Below, piece after piece: positions 1-5,485 of a DNA stretch of 5,485 bases (positions within the stretch are counted from its first letter, which is position 1; each line of letters starts with the position of its first letter). This DNA comes from CAYYOS01 sp964473355 (lineage in GTDB: Bacteria; Pseudomonadota; Gammaproteobacteria; Burkholderiales; REEB80). Below the pieces are notes generated by a model. The model saw only the letters and a list, made by a program, of their open reading frames with translations. It searched no databases and was not told where the DNA came from. The translations under genes and the position numbers were made by a program. The stretch is from the NCBI GenBank assembly GCA_964473355.1, contig CAYYOS010000152.1:1-5485 (forward strand). The letters run 5' to 3'.

Positions 1-304
1 CCGGGACCCACGCCGCCGGATCAAAGGGCATATCCCGACCAATTCTTGATCTTGGTATACGCAGATTAAAAAAAAGCTTCGCATCGCCGCTGATCCATGC
101 CCACGCCGCACTAAACCATTCATGACGTAGAAAAACATGCGCGCCGGTTTGCTGAGCTAACCCATTCCAAGCATCGCGTAGCGCAAAAAATTCTTGCTCG
201 GATTCTACATATTTTATTTGCAAAGGCGGCGGGACACGGGCCGGTAAACTATCTGTACCGGCATGGAAACTCGGATTTTTCAAGTTGAGGCCGATAGAGT
301 TCAT
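1..304 (-). CDS. GNAT-family acetyltransferase (CelD/BioF2-like), 5' part only, frameshifted
   Basis: This is the N-terminal part of an acetyltransferase-like protein whose gene continues past base 1. The ATG at 304-302 shares a base with the hemJ stop (TAATG), which supports this start and suggests translational coupling. Residues 38-75 contain the pattern W-x-G-L followed by V-F-L-R-H-E-W-F and A-A-W-x-W, typical of the N-terminal half of CelD/BioF2-like GNAT proteins. After codon 76 the frame turns atypical (N-L-R-I-P-R-S). The next frame gives the expected continuation L-I-C-V-Y-Q-D-Q-E-L-V-G-I-C-P-L. The switch falls at an A8 run (68-75, T8 on the coding strand); seven bases would restore the frame. 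Either the gene is broken or the sequence carries a one-base error. The family acts on acyl-CoA; the substrate is not predictable here. The family call is fairly safe and the function is not. Confidence 0.68.
   Translation of the reverse strand, partial: MNSIGLNLKNPSFHAGTDSLPARVPPPLQIKYVESEQEFFALRDAWNGLAQQTGAHVFLRHEWFSAAWAWISGDAKLFFNLRIPRSRIGRDMPFDPAAWVP
68..75. repeat. A8 homopolymer at a coding break
   Basis: Eight consecutive A on the plus strand (T8 in the coding strand of the acetyltransferase gene). The protein similarity moves from one frame to the next exactly here, so one base is in excess relative to an open gene. Confidence 0.8.
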
Positions 305-306
305 TA
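302..306 (-). promoter_or_regulatory. TAATG stop/start overlap, hemJ to acetyltransferase
   Basis: On the minus strand the TAA stop of hemJ (306-304) shares its last A with the ATG of the next gene (304-302). Such one-base overlaps commonly allow ribosomes to re-initiate, so the two genes are probably one transcript. No separate Shine-Dalgarno sequence is obvious before this ATG. Confidence 0.7.
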
Positions 307-714
307 AAACGGCTTAAGCATTACTAATAACACCACAGCAATTAAAATTACCGCAGGAATCTCGTTAAACCACCGAAAGTAGCGGGCAGAGTGAACGTTT
401 TGCCCGCGTTGAAAGTCTCGCATTAGCTTGCCGCAATAGATGTGATAGGCCACTAACGCTGCAACCAGCCCTAGCTTAACATATAGCCAGGTACCTGAAA
501 AACCATAACCCAGCCATAGCCACAAACCCAACAGCACCGTCATTATGGCGCTGGGTGTGGTGAAAGAATATAGCTTACGCTCCATCACCTTAAATCGTTC
601 CTGGCTAATGGCATCGTTACTCATTGCATGATACACAAATAGCCGAGGCAAATAGAATAATCCCGCAAACCACGTTACCATGAAGATTATATGAAAAGAT
701 TTTATCCAAACCAT
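304..714 (-). CDS. hemJ: HemJ-type protoporphyrinogen IX oxidase (UPF0093 family)
   Basis: HemJ is an integral inner-membrane protein that oxidises protoporphyrinogen IX to protoporphyrin IX, the penultimate step of haem synthesis, in bacteria lacking HemG or HemY. The 136-residue length is normal for the family. Four hydrophobic segments are visible near residues 8-25, 53-70, 77-98 and 116-134. Recognisable family patterns are the N-terminal F-H-I-I-F-M-V-T-W-F-A-G-L-F-Y-L-P-R-L segment with His8, the E-R-K-L-Y segment near 45-49, the W-L-Y-V-K-L segment with Lys80, the Y-H at 90-91, and R-W-F-N-E-I-P near 114-120. The ATG at 714 gives the expected family N-terminus. It overlaps the start codon of the divergent thioredoxin-like gene, so any promoter and ribosome site must lie inside that gene; I see no strong Shine-Dalgarno sequence there. 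The downstream neighbour is the acetyltransferase gene. Confidence 0.93.
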   Translation of the reverse strand: MVWIKSFHIIFMVTWFAGLFYLPRLFVYHAMSNDAISQERFKVMERKLYSFTTPSAIMTVLLGLWLWLGYGFSGTWLYVKLGLVAALVAYHIYCGKLMRDFQRGQNVHSARYFRWFNEIPAVILIAVVLLVMLKPF

Positions 715-715
715 G
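712..715. other. Overlapping divergent start codons (CATG)
   Basis: The palindrome CATG serves as the ATG of hemJ on the minus strand (714-712) and as the ATG of the TlpA-like gene on the plus strand (713-715). No intergenic DNA is left between the two divergent genes if both starts are right. The hemJ start is well supported by family similarity. The plus-strand start is less certain: a GTG at 782 would be the next usable in-frame start, just before the membrane segment. Confidence 0.65.
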
Positions 716-1270
716 ATTAAGCGTTACGCGTTAAAATTCATTCAAGGTATAAAAGGTTATCGGCCTGATGTTGTAACGCTCGTGCTGCTGGGCCTGTTAG
801 TATTTTTATGGTTCCGGCCGCCCGCCGCTGTCAACGATTTGCAGTTCAGCGCTCCCGATATGACCGTGCAATTAACCGGGGGTAAAACGATAACCCTAGC
901 CCAATTAAAAGGCAAGGTTGTCCTCCTTAATTTTTGGGCTACCTGGTGCCCTTATTGCCGCCATGAGTTGCCCGCCATGCAGGAATTTTATAAGGACTAT
1001 CAGTCGCACGGCTTTGAAATACTGGCGGTAAGTATTGATGACACGCCGGAGAAATTATCCGCGTTCACGCGCGAACACAATTTGCTATTCCCGGTAGCCG
1101 TGATGTTGCATAATCCGCCCACAACACTGGGGCCCATTAGCAAAATCCCCACCTCTTTTGTTATCGATCGCTGTGGCGTAGTGCGCAAAAAAATTTCAGG
1201 ACAGGTTCATTATGCCCGCTTAAAAAATCTCGTCACGCCATTACTGACGGCAAGTTGCGGCAGGCTTTGA
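713..1270 (+). CDS. Membrane-anchored TlpA/ResA-like thiol-disulfide oxidoreductase
   Basis: This is a 185-residue thioredoxin-fold protein, probably tethered to the inner membrane with its redox domain in the periplasm. Residues 1-19 are basic, and residues 20-36 (rich in L, V and F) form a single membrane anchor. The domain starts near S-A-P-D (46-49) and continues through L-K-G-K-V-V-L-L-N-F-W. The W-C-P-Y-C active site has Cys79 and Cys82, and the cis-proline loop is I-P-T-S-F-V-I-D with Pro146. Relatives reduce or oxidise cysteines of exported proteins, including apocytochrome c; the partner is not shown here. Two extra cysteines (154 and 182) are present. The start is uncertain: there is no clear ribosome site before the ATG at 713, which overlaps the hemJ start, and GTG at 782 is an alternative. 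The 3' end meets the second TlpA-like gene tail to tail. An A7 run at 1187-1193 is in frame. Confidence 0.88.
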   Translation: MIKRYALKFIQGIKGYRPDVVTLVLLGLLVFLWFRPPAAVNDLQFSAPDMTVQLTGGKTITLAQLKGKVVLLNFWATWCPYCRHELPAMQEFYKDYQSHGFEILAVSIDDTPEKLSAFTREHNLLFPVAVMLHNPPTTLGPISKIPTSFVIDRCGVVRKKISGQVHYARLKNLVTPLLTASCGRL

Positions 1271-1766
1271 ACACGTTGCACCTTAGAATCCAAAATTACT
1301 TTTTCGCTGAGTTTTTTCTCAATAAGGCGGTGTAATTCAGCGAAATCCGGTTCGCCTATAATCTTGTGAATGATGCGGCCTTTTTTATCAATAATAAAAC
1401 TAGTGGGGGTGAGTGTAACGCCGCCGAAGGCACGCGCGGCTTCACCTTTTACGTCGAGCACCACCTTAAAAGGCAAGGCGTTTTTGGTCGCAAAATTTAG
1501 AACGTAGTTAGGCGGATCGTAATACATGGCAACGGCGACCGTCTCATAGCCCGCGGCCCGATACTTGTTGTGGGTCTCAATAAGTTGCGGCATTTCCTTA
1601 ATACAGCCGGGGCAGTCGGTCGCCCAAAAGTTAACCAGAACGACTTTGCCGCGCAAGTTGGCAATGGTAAAACGCTCGCCCTGCAGGGTGGTGAAGCCTA
1701 AGTGAGGCGCGGCGGGTTTTTTTTGCAGAAAGTCAGGGCAAATAAACTCAATTTAGTTAGCTTCAT
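1210..1766 (-). CDS. TlpA-family redox protein with D-C-P-G-C site, frameshifted near the 5' end
   Basis: A thioredoxin-fold TlpA-family protein. In the uninterrupted frame downstream of the break, the family pattern runs A-P-H-L-G-F-T-T-L-Q-G, then L-R-G-K-V-V-L-V-N-F-W-A-T-D, then the C-P-G-C active site, and later the cis-proline loop L-T-P-T-S-F-I-I-D. That frame has no ATG: it is closed by TAA at 1755-1753 and its first conventional start, TTG at 1656, would cut off the first strand of the domain. A good ATG lies at 1766-1764 in another frame and gives M-K-L-T-K-L-S-L-F-A-L-T-F-C, a short signal-like N-terminus without a proper lipobox. The frames join if the T8 run at 1717-1724 (A8 in the coding strand) had one more base, giving about 185 residues with active-site cysteines near 52 and 55. 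The C-terminus runs 61 bases into the opposite gene and may be overlong. Family call strong; exact ends uncertain. Confidence 0.78.
1717..1724. repeat. T8 homopolymer at a coding break
   Basis: Eight T on the plus strand (A8 in the coding strand of the D-C-P-G-C redox gene). One further base would fuse the ATG frame beginning at 1766 to the frame that encodes the whole thioredoxin domain. The exact indel could lie elsewhere between about 1717 and 1752. Confidence 0.7.
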
Positions 1767-1819
1767 AGGGGCATTATCGCGATATACAAGACGGGCGAGG
1801 AAACCTAAAGCCCGCACCG

Positions 1820-1836
1820 CCAGCTGGGTAAGCTGG
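1820..1836. repeat. 17-bp inverted repeat beside a promoter element
   Basis: Perfect six-base arms CCAGCT and AGCTGG separated by GGGTA. It begins one base from the minus-strand TATAAT, so it would cover the transcription start of the TlpA-like gene. It could be an operator for a dimeric regulator or a small hairpin in the 5' leader. No known regulator motif is recognised. Confidence 0.45.
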
Positions 1837-1837
1837 T

Positions 1838-1843
1838 ATTATA
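1838..1843 (-). promoter_or_regulatory. Predicted -10 element for the minus-strand TlpA-like gene
   Basis: The minus strand reads TATAAT exactly, 71 bases upstream of the ATG at 1766, which implies a leader of about 65 bases. No good -35 hexamer is seen at the normal distance; the best candidate, TTGCAC, leaves only 14 bases of spacing. The plus strand of the same spot reads TATTAT or TATAAC and could serve the divergent 530-residue gene, also without a clear -35. Confidence 0.4.
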
Positions 1844-1875
1844 ACTGCAACGGTAGCGTGCAAGGTGATAGAAAT

Positions 1876-1880
1876 GAGGA
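1876..1880 (+). promoter_or_regulatory. Shine-Dalgarno site of the PilZ-like gene
   Basis: GAGGA lies six bases before the ATG at 1887, close to the ideal sequence and spacing. It settles the start of the 530-residue protein. Confidence 0.75.
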
Positions 1881-1886
1881 ACGTGG

Positions 1887-3479
1887 ATGGCTGACGAAAT
1901 TGTGGGTGAAACAATTTTTGCCTTAACTGACGCCAGAAGTTGTAAACGCTGGCTAGACGCGTTGCCCCTGACCAATGTGCTTCAGGCTCATGCGTTGCTT
2001 TCTTCACAGGTTGAGTTGTTGAACCGCGAAAAAATGGCCGGCCTGGAGCGCTTAAAAATAGTCGAGCAACTGCGGGAGCCGATACATTATTTGCAGCAGG
2101 AATTGCAAAAGAAACTGCTCCACAAATCCATACCCTTGCGCGACGTCGATCTCGCTTTGTGGGAGGCGATGCAGGGCTTGTTGCAGGGTATGGCTAAAGC
2201 CTATCAGCTATGTCTACAGGCGCATCTGGATGACGACATGGCGCTTAACGAATTTGCTCCACTCATTACCCAGCGTTGTTTGTTTTATTTAACCGCTCAA
2301 CTCATTGAACGTTTTCGCGTCTTTCAAGAACCGCTTGAGGGGTTTTGGCGACAACTGCACCAGTTATTTGCATACTCCGAATTGCAAGGTTTCGCCCGAA
2401 CCGGTGTCAAGGACAGCCTAAACAAACAGGTGAAGCTAAGTACCTGCAGCACGGTTTATGTGCATGCCTTGCTCTTAGACCTGGCTAACCCTTATCAAAT
2501 GACCGGCAAGCAACTCACCATATTAAACCGTTGGTTGGAAAAATGGGGGAGCCGAGTGGACGTGACGGAAGAATATCCCCCTACGCCGAGCTTATCCATT
2601 ATCGCTGTGGATTTAGACATAGACCAAGGCCCAAAGCCGGTTAAAAACGTATTTAGTTTTCAGAAGCCCCGTTATCTTGACATGGAGCGCTTGGGTTCCA
2701 GCTTACGGAAGCGGGTCAAGTTTTTGCAAAAAGGCGGAAATGCAGAGGAATTAAAGCTTGGCGACGATTGCATACAACCTGCCTGCCAAGAATTTTTAAG
2801 TGCGCTTTATACCCACTGGTGTGAGGCCGAAATAAACCGAGCCACCGAGCGTCGCGAACACCATGCCGAGGTGCAGGTGGCGCTGGGCATGCAGGCTATT
2901 TATTATTTTCTCAGCGGACAAATTTTCAAGGCGCCTACCGGGCAAAAGGATTTAAGCTGGAAAGAAATCGAAGACATTCAATTGTTTGGTCGCATTACCG
3001 AGCGCGGTCAGAAAAAAGAAGTTTTAGCGCAGGGCTTTAATTTAGACCTTTGGCACATGCAGGATGAAAGCGCGCTGGGCTTTTGCATCGCCAGAAACGC
3101 TGATAGCCATGCCGCGATTTCCCACTTTCAATTAATAGCACTCAAACCTGCTGATAGTGAGCGTTTCGTGTTGGGCATGGTTCGGTGGCTGCGATTTCAA
3201 CGCAACGGGGAATTGCATTTAGGCGTCAAGACGCTGCCGGGCCCTCCCACGGCTATTGCCGCTAGCCAAATTTCCATGGGCTCGGCCACGAATAAATATG
3301 CGCCGGCCTTTTTGTTGCCGGAAATGCCAGCCCTGCAATCTCCCGCAAGTCTAATATTACCCTCGGGTTGGTTTGCCGCGGGTCGGCGTCTGGAGGTGTT
3401 CGATAAATCCAAACAGACCGTACGTCTTGTCGAGCTACTAGAAAAAGGTAGCGATTATGAACGGGTTTCGTTCGCCTGA
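1887..3479 (+). CDS. Uncharacterised 530-residue protein with a C-terminal PilZ-like (putative c-di-GMP binding) domain
   Basis: I cannot name this protein. No signal peptide or membrane segment is visible, so it is probably cytoplasmic. Residues 1-220 are rich in leucine, glutamine and charged residues and look mostly helical. Residues 230-260 form a proline-containing linker with a short hydrophobic strand (S-I-I-A-V-D-L-D), and 265-345 look helical again. From about 365 the pattern changes: R-I-T-E-R (369-373) fits the RxxxR motif of PilZ domains, and D-E-S-A-L-G (393-398) fits DxSxxG 20 residues later. Strands follow (F-Q-L-I-A-L; L-G-M-V-R-W-L-R; L-H-L-G-V-K-T-L), as in the rest of a PilZ barrel. 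PilZ domains with these motifs bind cyclic di-GMP. Residues 460-530 add a further strand-rich tail. A strong ribosome site fixes the start. The gene is divergent from the redox gene and its last 25 bases overlap the end of phoR. CDS certain; PilZ assignment moderate. Confidence 0.85.
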   Translation: MADEIVGETIFALTDARSCKRWLDALPLTNVLQAHALLSSQVELLNREKMAGLERLKIVEQLREPIHYLQQELQKKLLHKSIPLRDVDLALWEAMQGLLQGMAKAYQLCLQAHLDDDMALNEFAPLITQRCLFYLTAQLIERFRVFQEPLEGFWRQLHQLFAYSELQGFARTGVKDSLNKQVKLSTCSTVYVHALLLDLANPYQMTGKQLTILNRWLEKWGSRVDVTEEYPPTPSLSIIAVDLDIDQGPKPVKNVFSFQKPRYLDMERLGSSLRKRVKFLQKGGNAEELKLGDDCIQPACQEFLSALYTHWCEAEINRATERREHHAEVQVALGMQAIYYFLSGQIFKAPTGQKDLSWKEIEDIQLFGRITERGQKKEVLAQGFNLDLWHMQDESALGFCIARNADSHAAISHFQLIALKPADSERFVLGMVRWLRFQRNGELHLGVKTLPGPPTAIAASQISMGSATNKYAPAFLLPEMPALQSPASLILPSGWFAAGRRLEVFDKSKQTVRLVELLEKGSDYERVSFA

Positions 3480-4765
3480 AGGACTTGCTTTAAAGGAAAC
3501 ACCGCGGAGAAAGTGCTGCCCTTTCCCGGGGTGCTGCATATGTCTAGCTGCGCTTTGTGGCGGTTTAATACATGTTTGACAATAGACAAACCCAACCCAG
3601 TTCCTCCGGTTTCTCGCGATCGACTGCGATCAACACGGTAAAAGCGTTCGGTTAAGCGCGGAATATGGTGGGCTTCAATTCCCTCACCGCTATCCTGAAC
3701 GCTAAAAATTCCGGCATGCTCGGTTACTTCCCAGCGCAATACTATTTCTCCGCCATTCGGGGTATAGCGCACAGCATTACTGATGAGATTACTAAAGGCG
3801 CTGCGTAGTTCGTCAGCGTTTCCCAATAACTCTGCATTACTGGTTAATTCCAGCTTGAGCTCATGACGACCGCCGCTAAGTGATCGCGCCTCATGGATTA
3901 ATTGACGTAACATGTCGGCAATTTTCACCGGCAACTCTTCGTGATTTTGCGAACTCTCCAGGCGAGATAGGGCTAACAAATCTTCTACTAGGCGTTGCAT
4001 GCGTTGCCCTTGTTCCCGCATCAGGTCGTGATAGTGCTGAACTTCCGCCTTACTTAATTCGGTCATACCGGCAAACGTTTCTAGGAAGCCGGTCAACACG
4101 GTAAGCGGGGTGCGTAACTCATGGGAAACGTTGGCGACAAAATCGCGGCGCATGGTTTCTACGCGCTCCAAATGCGTGATGTCGCGGCTGATCAATAATT
4201 TTTGTTTATCGCCAAACGGAACCAGCTGAATGGATAGTGCGGTATTGGCATTAGGCGCGGCATGTAGCACCAAGGGCTCGCTATAATTCTGTTCGCTCAT
4301 ATATTCCGTGAATTGGGTAGGACGTAACAAATACGTAATAAATTGCCCCCGATCATGTTCATTGTCGATGTTAAGTTGCTTTTCCGCGACGGGATTGCAC
4401 CATTCAATTTGGTTTACTTCATTAAGCAAGATGATGCCATCGGGAATTGCCCGCGCGGCACTTTGAAAACGCTCCACTACCCGCGAGAGATGTTGCTGGC
4501 TACGCGAGGTAACTCTACCCATCTGATACAGCCGCGCAAAAATCTCATCCCAAATACCCAAGCCGTGGGGAACATGTTCTACTACCGGTTTGAGCAACCA
4601 TGCACGTAAGCGCGCAATATGCCGCAAGTGGTGTAGCAGGTACAACAGCAACACGATGCTGAGGGCGATTAGGCTGGTCGTTAAGTTCGTTGCCGCCCAA
4701 AGGATAACAAAAAAGAACAGTAAACCACCGACTAAACCTATCTGCCGCCACCACGAGTCGAACAC
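3455..4765 (-). CDS. phoR: Phosphate regulon sensor histidine kinase PhoR
   Basis: PhoR is the inner-membrane sensor kinase that phosphorylates PhoB when phosphate is scarce and dephosphorylates it otherwise, normally under control of the Pst transporter and PhoU (neither is in this window). The 436-residue length is typical. Two membrane segments lie at about 9-25 and 29-45 with almost no periplasmic loop, as in PhoR. A PhoR-type linker (I-W-D-E-I-F-A-R-L-Y, 71-80) follows, then a PAS domain at about 100-200. The H-box V-S-H-E-L-R-T-P-L has His215. The ATPase domain shows the N-box N-L-I-S-N-A-V-R-Y (326-334), G1 D-S-G-E-G (358-362), F-box E-R-F-Y-R (373-377) and G2 G-T-G-L-G-L (388-393), all intact. 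The start is a GTG placed directly after the phoB stop with no gap, so the two are probably translationally coupled. The 3' end overlaps the convergent PilZ-like gene. Confidence 0.95.
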   Translation of the reverse strand: MFDSWWRQIGLVGGLLFFFVILWAATNLTTSLIALSIVLLLYLLHHLRHIARLRAWLLKPVVEHVPHGLGIWDEIFARLYQMGRVTSRSQQHLSRVVERFQSAARAIPDGIILLNEVNQIEWCNPVAEKQLNIDNEHDRGQFITYLLRPTQFTEYMSEQNYSEPLVLHAAPNANTALSIQLVPFGDKQKLLISRDITHLERVETMRRDFVANVSHELRTPLTVLTGFLETFAGMTELSKAEVQHYHDLMREQGQRMQRLVEDLLALSRLESSQNHEELPVKIADMLRQLIHEARSLSGGRHELKLELTSNAELLGNADELRSAFSNLISNAVRYTPNGGEIVLRWEVTEHAGIFSVQDSGEGIEAHHIPRLTERFYRVDRSRSRETGGTGLGLSIVKHVLNRHKAQLDICSTPGKGSTFSAVFPLKQVLQANETRS

Positions 4766-5461
4766 TTACTGAACCTGTAACGCGGATAAGCGGTAACCGG
4801 CGCCGCGCACTGTTTGCACGATGTCCGCATGACCGGTACGCTCTAGCGCACGGCGCAAGCGGCGAATGTGTACATCTACCGTACGATCCTCTACAAAGAC
4901 GTGGTTTCCCCATACCTGATCGAGTAATTGAGCGCGCGAATATACACGCTCTGCATGTGTCATAAAAAAATGCAAAAGGCGGAATTCGGTGGGTCCGAGC
5001 TCGAGCAACTGATCTTTGGCGCTAACGCGATGCGCCACGGGGTCTAGTCTCAAACCCGCCATCTCAATCACGTCATCGGTAGCCTGTGGCGCTCGCCTAC
5101 GGAGCACGGCTTTAATCCGAGCAACCAGTTCCCGAGGCGAGAAGGGTTTAGTGATATAGTCATCGGCGCCGGCTTCCAAGCCGGCTATCTTTTCTGGCTC
5201 TTCAGCTCGCGCCGTGAGCATAATAATCGGCACAGAACTGGTGTAGGGGTCAGTTTTTAGACGCTTTGCCAGCTCCATGCCGCTTAAACCGGGCAGCATC
5301 CAATCCAGTAAAATAAGATCGGGTAGCTTATCACGTACCAGCGTCAAGCCTTGTTCGGCGCTATAGGCGCTGCTAATTGTATGTCCGGCATGCCGCAAAT
5401 TCACCGCGATCAACTCTTGGATTGACGGCTCGTCTTCTATAATTAGTATATTGGCACCCAT
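4766..5461 (-). CDS. phoB: Phosphate regulon response regulator PhoB
   Basis: OmpR/PhoB-family transcription factor that, once phosphorylated by PhoR, binds Pho boxes and activates phosphate-starvation genes. The 231-residue length is normal. The receiver domain (about 4-120) has the acidic pair Glu9/Asp10, phospho-acceptor Asp53 in L-L-D-W-M-L-P-G, Thr83 and Lys105 in T-K-P-F. The winged-helix domain (about 130-227) has G-P-T-E-F-R-L-L, the V-W-G turn, the recognition-helix pattern R-T-V-D-V-H-I-R-R-L-R and R-G-A-G-Y-R-L at the wing. The D-W-M-L-P-G signature and the PhoR partner favour PhoB over other OmpR-type regulators. An A7 run at 4964-4970 is in frame. Only 24 bases of upstream DNA are present; they hold a ribosome site but no recognisable Pho box. 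Confidence 0.95.
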   Translation of the reverse strand: MGANILIIEDEPSIQELIAVNLRHAGHTISSAYSAEQGLTLVRDKLPDLILLDWMLPGLSGMELAKRLKTDPYTSSVPIIMLTARAEEPEKIAGLEAGADDYITKPFSPRELVARIKAVLRRRAPQATDDVIEMAGLRLDPVAHRVSAKDQLLELGPTEFRLLHFFMTHAERVYSRAQLLDQVWGNHVFVEDRTVDVHIRRLRRALERTGHADIVQTVRGAGYRLSALQVQ

Positions 5462-5467
5462 GGCGTA

Positions 5468-5473
5468 TCCCCC
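5468..5473 (-). promoter_or_regulatory. Shine-Dalgarno site of phoB
   Basis: The minus strand reads GGGGGA six bases before the ATG at 5461. It is purine-rich and well spaced, and supports that start. The remaining upstream bases to the window edge are A/T-rich. Confidence 0.6.
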
Positions 5474-5485
5474 AATTTAAATTAG

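Noticed and set aside
1267..1310. Terminator between the two tail-to-tail redox genes
   Set aside because: No stem-loop followed by a T run could be found on either strand.
1702..1926. Plus-strand 74-residue open frame
   Set aside because: Its sequence is low-complexity and basic with no family pattern. It lies antisense to the redox gene's 5' end and overlaps the true start at 1887.
1774..2007. Minus-strand open frame covering the divergent intergenic region and the start of the PilZ-like gene
   Set aside because: It lies mostly antisense to the well-supported 530-residue gene, has no ribosome site or recognisable protein pattern, and spans the promoter region.
3430..3490. Possible bidirectional terminator between the PilZ-like gene and phoR
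   Set aside because: The two genes overlap by 25 bases here. The only inverted repeat (GCTAC/GTAGC near 3434-3453) has short arms, a nine-base loop and no trailing T run.
3880..4609. Plus-strand open frames within phoR
   Set aside because: They are antisense shadows of the kinase domains with no ribosome sites.
4545..4913. Minus-strand 122-residue frame across the phoB/phoR junction
   Set aside because: It is a shifted-frame shadow of two clearly recognisable genes, rich in Arg, Cys and Pro, with no family similarity.
5462..5485. Possible Pho box upstream of phoB
   Set aside because: Only 24 bases are available and they show no repeated CTGTCAT-like elements.

Overview
The window looks like ordinary chromosome from a betaproteobacterium. 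The suggestion rests on the TlpA-family protein with a D-C-P-G-C active site, the HemJ type, the PhoB-PhoR pair and the roughly even base composition. The order (perhaps a Nitrosomonadales relative) is inference only. Genes are packed tightly on both strands. I see no tRNA, rRNA, CRISPR array, insertion sequence or phage gene.

Left part (1-714, minus strand): hemJ, a four-helix membrane enzyme of haem synthesis, is joined by a TAATG stop/start overlap to the 5' part of a GNAT-type (CelD/BioF2-like) acetyltransferase gene that leaves the window at base 1. The acetyltransferase frame is broken at an eight-base A run.

Middle left (713-1766): two thioredoxin-fold TlpA/ResA-like genes lie tail to tail. 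The plus-strand gene is intact, membrane-anchored and has a W-C-P-Y-C active site. Its start codon overlaps that of the divergent hemJ by two bases. The minus-strand gene has a D-C-P-G-C site and is also broken at an eight-base run near its 5' end. Its 3' end probably overruns into its neighbour.

Centre (1767-3479): a 120-base divergent intergenic region holds a perfect TATAAT on the minus strand next to a 17-base inverted repeat. It is followed by a 530-residue protein that I cannot name. Its C-terminal part carries both halves of a PilZ-type c-di-GMP binding signature (RxxxR, then DxSxxG 20 residues later) on a fitting beta-strand pattern.

Right part (3455-5461, minus strand): phoB is followed directly by phoR, the response regulator and sensor kinase of the phosphate-starvation system. 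The phoR 3' end overlaps the 3' end of the PilZ-like gene by 25 bases.

No wholly new system is evident. The points most worth a second look are the PilZ-like protein, the two coding breaks that both fall at A8 runs (while two A7 runs in neighbouring genes are in frame), and the shared hemJ/tlpA start region.
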